Assembly (NCBI GenBank): GCA_017518025.1
Contig: JAFWWR010000359.1
Span: 1-8,916 of the forward strand
Reading direction: 5' to 3'
Source of the DNA: Clostridia bacterium
Lineage (GTDB): Bacteria; Bacillota; Clostridia; Oscillospirales; CAG-272
DNA length: 8,916 nucleotides
Part shown: one piece after another, positions 6,579 through 8,916 of the stretch
Position numbering within the stretch: the stretch's first letter is position 1
How the letters are laid out: each line of letters starts with the position of its first letter
Made by a program: the position numbers and the translations under genes
Notes under the pieces: generated by a model
The model's input: only the letters and a program-made list of their open reading frames with translations
The model's database searches: none
What the model was told of the DNA's origin: nothing

Positions 6579-7648
6579 TCTTCCTCATCGCCGTCCTCGA
6601 TCAGATTCGAAACACCGTTCGACAGGTGGTCGATCATGGCGATGACCCGGGAGTAATTCATCCTTGTGGGACCGATTATCCCGATGGCGCCGATGAGATT
6701 GTTTCCCCGTTTGATGGGCTTGTAGACCAGGGTCGAGTTTTCCATGGTCTTGACCTGGTTCTCGCGTCCGATGTAGATGCGGACGTTCCGGTCGTCATGG
6801 TCGAGTTCCGCCTCGGAGAAGACGTCCAGCAGATCCTTCTTCGACTCGAACAGATCCAGCATCTGCCTCAGTCTGTCGCCGCCGTAGACCTCGGGGTATG
6901 AGAGGAGTCTGTTGATCCCGTCCACCCTCAGCTCGCCGCCGTCGAACGCCGAGACCGTCTCGCAGATACCCTTGACCACCGGCGCGACCAGATATTCGTA
7001 CTCGCCCATGTCGCGCTCGATCTCCATCATGATCGGCAGCGTCATCTCCGACGCCGTAAGGCCGGACAGCTTGGCGTTGAGCACGTTCGAGAGGCGCGGC
7101 ACCGCCTCGTCGGGCACCGGAGTTCGCGTCCGGATCTGCCGCGATTTGACGATGTTCCCGATGAGCATGACGAGAATGAGCGTGCGCTCGTCGACCCGCA
7201 GGATCTCGAACCGCGACACGGTGACCCGCCGTCGCCGCGGCTTTGCCGCCAGCGCCGTGTAGTCCGTCATGGTGGAGGCGAGCCGTATGGCGGTGTCGAG
7301 CATCGCGTCCAGCTCAGCCTGCTTCTTGTGGAGATTCGATTTGAGTTCCTCGATCTCCCTCTCGGTCAGCCGGTATTTGTCGATAAGCGAGTCGACGTAC
7401 AGTCTGTACCCCGCCTCGGACGGCACCCGTCCGGCGGAGGTGTGGGGCTGTTCGAGATAGCCCATCGCCTCAAGCTCCGCCATCTCGTTCCGCACCGTGG
7501 CGGACGAGCAGGTCAAGTGGCCCTCGGTGGTGAGGTACTTGCTTCCCACCGGCTCGCCGAACCTGATGTAAGCATCGATGATTGCCTTGAGGATCTGCTT
7601 TTTGCGCTCGCTCAGTTCCCTTCCCGGTTTGTTATCTTCCGTATTCAA
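6575..7648 (-). CDS. hrcA: Heat-inducible transcription repressor HrcA
   Basis: HrcA binds CIRCE and represses the dnaK operon and, in most Bacillota, groESL. Read from the TTG at 7646-7648 it has 357 residues, close to the usual 340-350. An N-terminal winged helix-turn-helix (about 12-85) includes LSERKKQILKAIIDAYI, GEPVGSKYL, SSATVRNEMAELE and PHTSAGRVPSEAGYR, all diagnostic. A GAF-like middle domain follows. The C-terminal domain contains GAIGIIGPTRMNYSRVI, the strongest family signature. I chose the TTG because a perfect AAAGGAGG lies 8 bases upstream. The longer reading from the GTG at 7700-7702 would start inside CIRCE and add 18 residues unlike any HrcA N-terminus. The stop overlaps the grpE ATG as ATGA. 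It is first in the operon and should repress itself; in B. subtilis its activity depends on GroEL. Confidence 0.96.
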   Translation of the reverse strand: MNTEDNKPGRELSERKKQILKAIIDAYIRFGEPVGSKYLTTEGHLTCSSATVRNEMAELEAMGYLEQPHTSAGRVPSEAGYRLYVDSLIDKYRLTEREIEELKSNLHKKQAELDAMLDTAIRLASTMTDYTALAAKPRRRRVTVSRFEILRVDERTLILVMLIGNIVKSRQIRTRTPVPDEAVPRLSNVLNAKLSGLTASEMTLPIMMEIERDMGEYEYLVAPVVKGICETVSAFDGGELRVDGINRLLSYPEVYGGDRLRQMLDLFESKKDLLDVFSEAELDHDDRNVRIYIGRENQVKTMENSTLVYKPIKRGNNLIGAIGIIGPTRMNYSRVIAMIDHLSNGVSNLIEDGDEEE

Positions 7649-7656
7649 TCCTCCCG

Positions 7657-7664
7657 CCTCCTTT
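7657..7664 (-). promoter_or_regulatory. Ribosome binding site fixing the hrcA TTG start
   Basis: AAAGGAGG on the minus strand is a full anti-Shine-Dalgarno match, 8 bases before the TTG at 7646-7648. No ATG or GTG lies within range, so it is the main evidence for the TTG start. Confidence 0.85.
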
Positions 7665-7695
7665 GATCGGCTTTTTCGGTCGAATCGATCGGTTT

Positions 7696-7722
7696 TTAGC
7701 ACTTGAAGTGTCCGAGTGCTAA
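7696..7722. promoter_or_regulatory. CIRCE operator (HrcA binding site)
   Basis: On the minus strand the site reads TTAGCACTC, nine bases, then AAGTGCTAA. Consensus CIRCE is TTAGCACTC-N9-GAGTGCTAA, so one half is perfect and the other has a single change (A for G). The spacing is exactly nine. It begins about 10 bases after the -10 box, so it covers the start of transcription and lies in the mRNA leader 47 bases before the hrcA start. Bound HrcA would block initiation of the operon. Confidence 0.97.
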
Positions 7723-7732
7723 TTTCTATAAT

Positions 7733-7761
7733 AATTTACCACTGTTTTGCCGTTCTGTCAA
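7733..7761 (-). promoter_or_regulatory. Sigma-70-type promoter of the hrcA operon
   Basis: On the minus strand there is a perfect -35 TTGACA (7756-7761), a 17-base spacer and -10 TAAATT (7733-7738, one mismatch). Transcription should begin near 7726, immediately before CIRCE. This is the standard HrcA-controlled arrangement. No other sigma-factor promoter is obvious upstream of hrcA. Confidence 0.88.
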
Positions 7762-7874
7762 TAAGATTTGCGATTTCTTTTGTTAAAATAATGTGAATTT
7801 TTGCAATTTCACCCCCCGGAGTGATAAAAAACGGTAAAATCCGAAAAAAATCGACTCCGAACTACCCGTTTCTC

Positions 7875-7904
7875 TTGACACGGACGCGTGAAGTATAATA
7901 AAAT
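7875..7904 (+). promoter_or_regulatory. Probable promoter of guaA
   Basis: A perfect TTGACA (7875-7880) is followed after 18 bases by TAAAAT (7899-7904). A perfect TATAAT at 7894 lies only 13 bases away, and another at 7907 lies 26 away, so the -10 is chosen on spacing. The predicted start is near 7911, giving a leader of about 30 bases. That is too short for a purine riboswitch, and none is seen. The remaining bases between this and the hrcA promoter are AT-rich with no gene. Confidence 0.7.
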
Positions 7905-7940
7905 TATATAATAATAAACAAACGGGGCGGAAATGGAAAA

Positions 7941-8916
7941 ATGGCTGTTGAACTGAACTGTCAGAAGGTACTTATCCTCGATTTCGGAGGGCAGTATAAA
8001 GAATTGATCGCGCGGCGCGTGAGAGAGTGCGGCGTTTTCTCGCTGATCAAACCGGGAGACACCCCGATCGACGAGATCGAAAAGCTCGATCCCGTCGGGA
8101 TCATCTTCACGGGAGGGCCGAACAGCGTCTATCTCGACGGCGCGCCCGCCTGTGACAGAAAGGTGCTTCAGATGGGGATACCCGTTCTCGGCATCTGCTA
8201 CGGGATGCAGCTCATGTGCCATCTTGAGGGTGGCGTGGTCTCCCCCGCTGACAAGAGCGAGTACGGCAAGCTGCCGGTGAAGCTTGACACGTCCTCTCCC
8301 CTGTTCGCGGGACTCCGCGAGGACGAAGAGGCGCTCATGAGCCACACCGATCTCGTAACAGAGCTGCCGGAGGGATTCCGGATCACGGCGCACACCGCGT
8401 CCTGCCCCGCGGCGTCGTTCATGAACGAAGAAAAGAAACTCTACGGAGTCCAGTTCCACCCGGAGGTGGAGACCACTCCGCGGGGTACCGAGATAATAAA
8501 GAACTTCCTGTTCCGCGTATGCGGCGCGGCGGGGGACTATACGATGGACGACTACCTCGCGACGCAGATCAAAGCGGTGCGGGAGCGCGTGGGCGACGGC
8601 AGGATCCTGCTGGGGCTCTCCGGCGGAGTGGACTCGTCGGTCTGCGCGGCGCTTCTGTCCGAGGCGGTGGGCGAGCGGCTCACGTGCATCTATATCGATC
8701 ACGGCCTCATGAGAAAAAACGAGACGGCCGCCGTGCGAGCCGCCTTTGAGAACAGACAACTGAACTTCGTATACGTTGACGCGGAAGAGCGTTTTCTCAC
8801 GCGGCTCCGGGGCGTCACCGATCCGGAGAAAAAGAGGAAGATCATCGGCGACGAGTTCGTCCGCACCTTTGAGGATCAGGCGCGGCTCTGCGGTAATCCC
8901 GAATACCTCGCCCAGG
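7941..8916 (+). CDS. guaA: GMP synthase (glutamine-hydrolysing), 3' end outside window
   Basis: GuaA converts XMP to GMP using ATP and ammonia from glutamine, the last step of guanine nucleotide synthesis. The frame runs from ATG 7941 to the window end: 325 codons of a protein usually about 510-520 residues. The N-terminal class I glutamine amidotransferase domain (about 9-190) starts VLILDFGGQYKELIARRV. Its catalytic triad is complete: Cys86 in GICYGMQL, and His173 and Glu175 in VQFHPEVE. The ATP-pyrophosphatase domain begins near 195 and has the P-loop SGGVDS at 227-232, then YIDHGLMRKNE. KRKIIGDEFVRTFE follows, all as in GuaA. The XMP-binding dimerisation domain is cut off. The ribosome site is weak (GGGGCGGAAATGG); the ATG at 7933 is out of frame and gives only seven codons. 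It is transcribed divergently from hrcA, with its own promoter. Confidence 0.97.
   Translation, partial: MAVELNCQKVLILDFGGQYKELIARRVRECGVFSLIKPGDTPIDEIEKLDPVGIIFTGGPNSVYLDGAPACDRKVLQMGIPVLGICYGMQLMCHLEGGVVSPADKSEYGKLPVKLDTSSPLFAGLREDEEALMSHTDLVTELPEGFRITAHTASCPAASFMNEEKKLYGVQFHPEVETTPRGTEIIKNFLFRVCGAAGDYTMDDYLATQIKAVRERVGDGRILLGLSGGVDSSVCAALLSEAVGERLTCIYIDHGLMRKNETAAVRAAFENRQLNFVYVDAEERFLTRLRGVTDPEKKRKIIGDEFVRTFEDQARLCGNPEYLAQ

Noticed and set aside
7905..7940. Possible purine riboswitch in front of guaA
   Set aside because: The predicted leader is about 30 bases and AT-rich. It cannot hold the three-way junction of a guanine aptamer.
7933..7956. Seven-codon reading frame (MEKWLLN) overlapping the guaA start, considered as a leader peptide
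   Set aside because: The ribosome site is only about 2 bases from its ATG and fits the guaA ATG better. There is no terminator or alternate hairpin for attenuation.
7809..8759. 316-residue open frame on the - strand opposite guaA
   Set aside because: It is a shadow of guaA, whose catalytic triad and P-loop are intact on the + strand. Its end runs through the promoter region.

Overview
The window looks like chromosomal DNA of a GC-rich member of the Bacillota, most likely an uncultured gut-type Clostridia. Four things point this way: the gene order hrcA-grpE-dnaK-dnaJ-prmA, a CIRCE operator under a vegetative promoter, a DnaK that lacks the N-terminal-quadrant insert found in Gram-negative DnaKs, and strong AGGAGG-type ribosome binding sites. 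The placement is inferred from these features, not from a database search.

Layout. Positions 1-1788 (+) hold the 3' part of a gene for a large right-handed parallel beta-helix protein, probably a carbohydrate-active enzyme; its start lies outside the window. Positions 1789-1905 carry three back-to-back hairpin terminators between this gene and the convergent heat-shock operon. Positions 1906-7648 (-) are one five-gene operon read leftward: hrcA (repressor), grpE (nucleotide exchange factor), dnaK (Hsp70), dnaJ (Hsp40) and prmA (ribosomal protein L11 methyltransferase). The genes are tightly packed: hrcA and grpE overlap as ATGA, and the other gaps are 38, 96 and 9 bases. The 96-base dnaK-dnaJ gap contains a strong hairpin. 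Positions 7649-7940 are the divergent control region: the hrcA ribosome binding site, CIRCE, the sigma-70-type operon promoter, then a separate rightward promoter for guaA. Positions 7941-8916 (+) are the first 325 codons of guaA (GMP synthase), cut by the window end.

How it works together. HrcA is expected to bind CIRCE at the start of its own transcript and repress the whole operon. After heat or misfolding stress, HrcA loses activity and DnaK, DnaJ and GrpE are made together as a folding machine. PrmA rides on the same transcript as a translation-related passenger. guaA is a separate purine-synthesis gene that only shares the intergenic region.

I found no previously undescribed system here. 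The points worth a second look are small: start-codon choices in hrcA, grpE and prmA, the dnaK-dnaJ hairpin, the divergent DnaK tail, the operon ending right after prmA, and the unassigned activity of the beta-helix protein.
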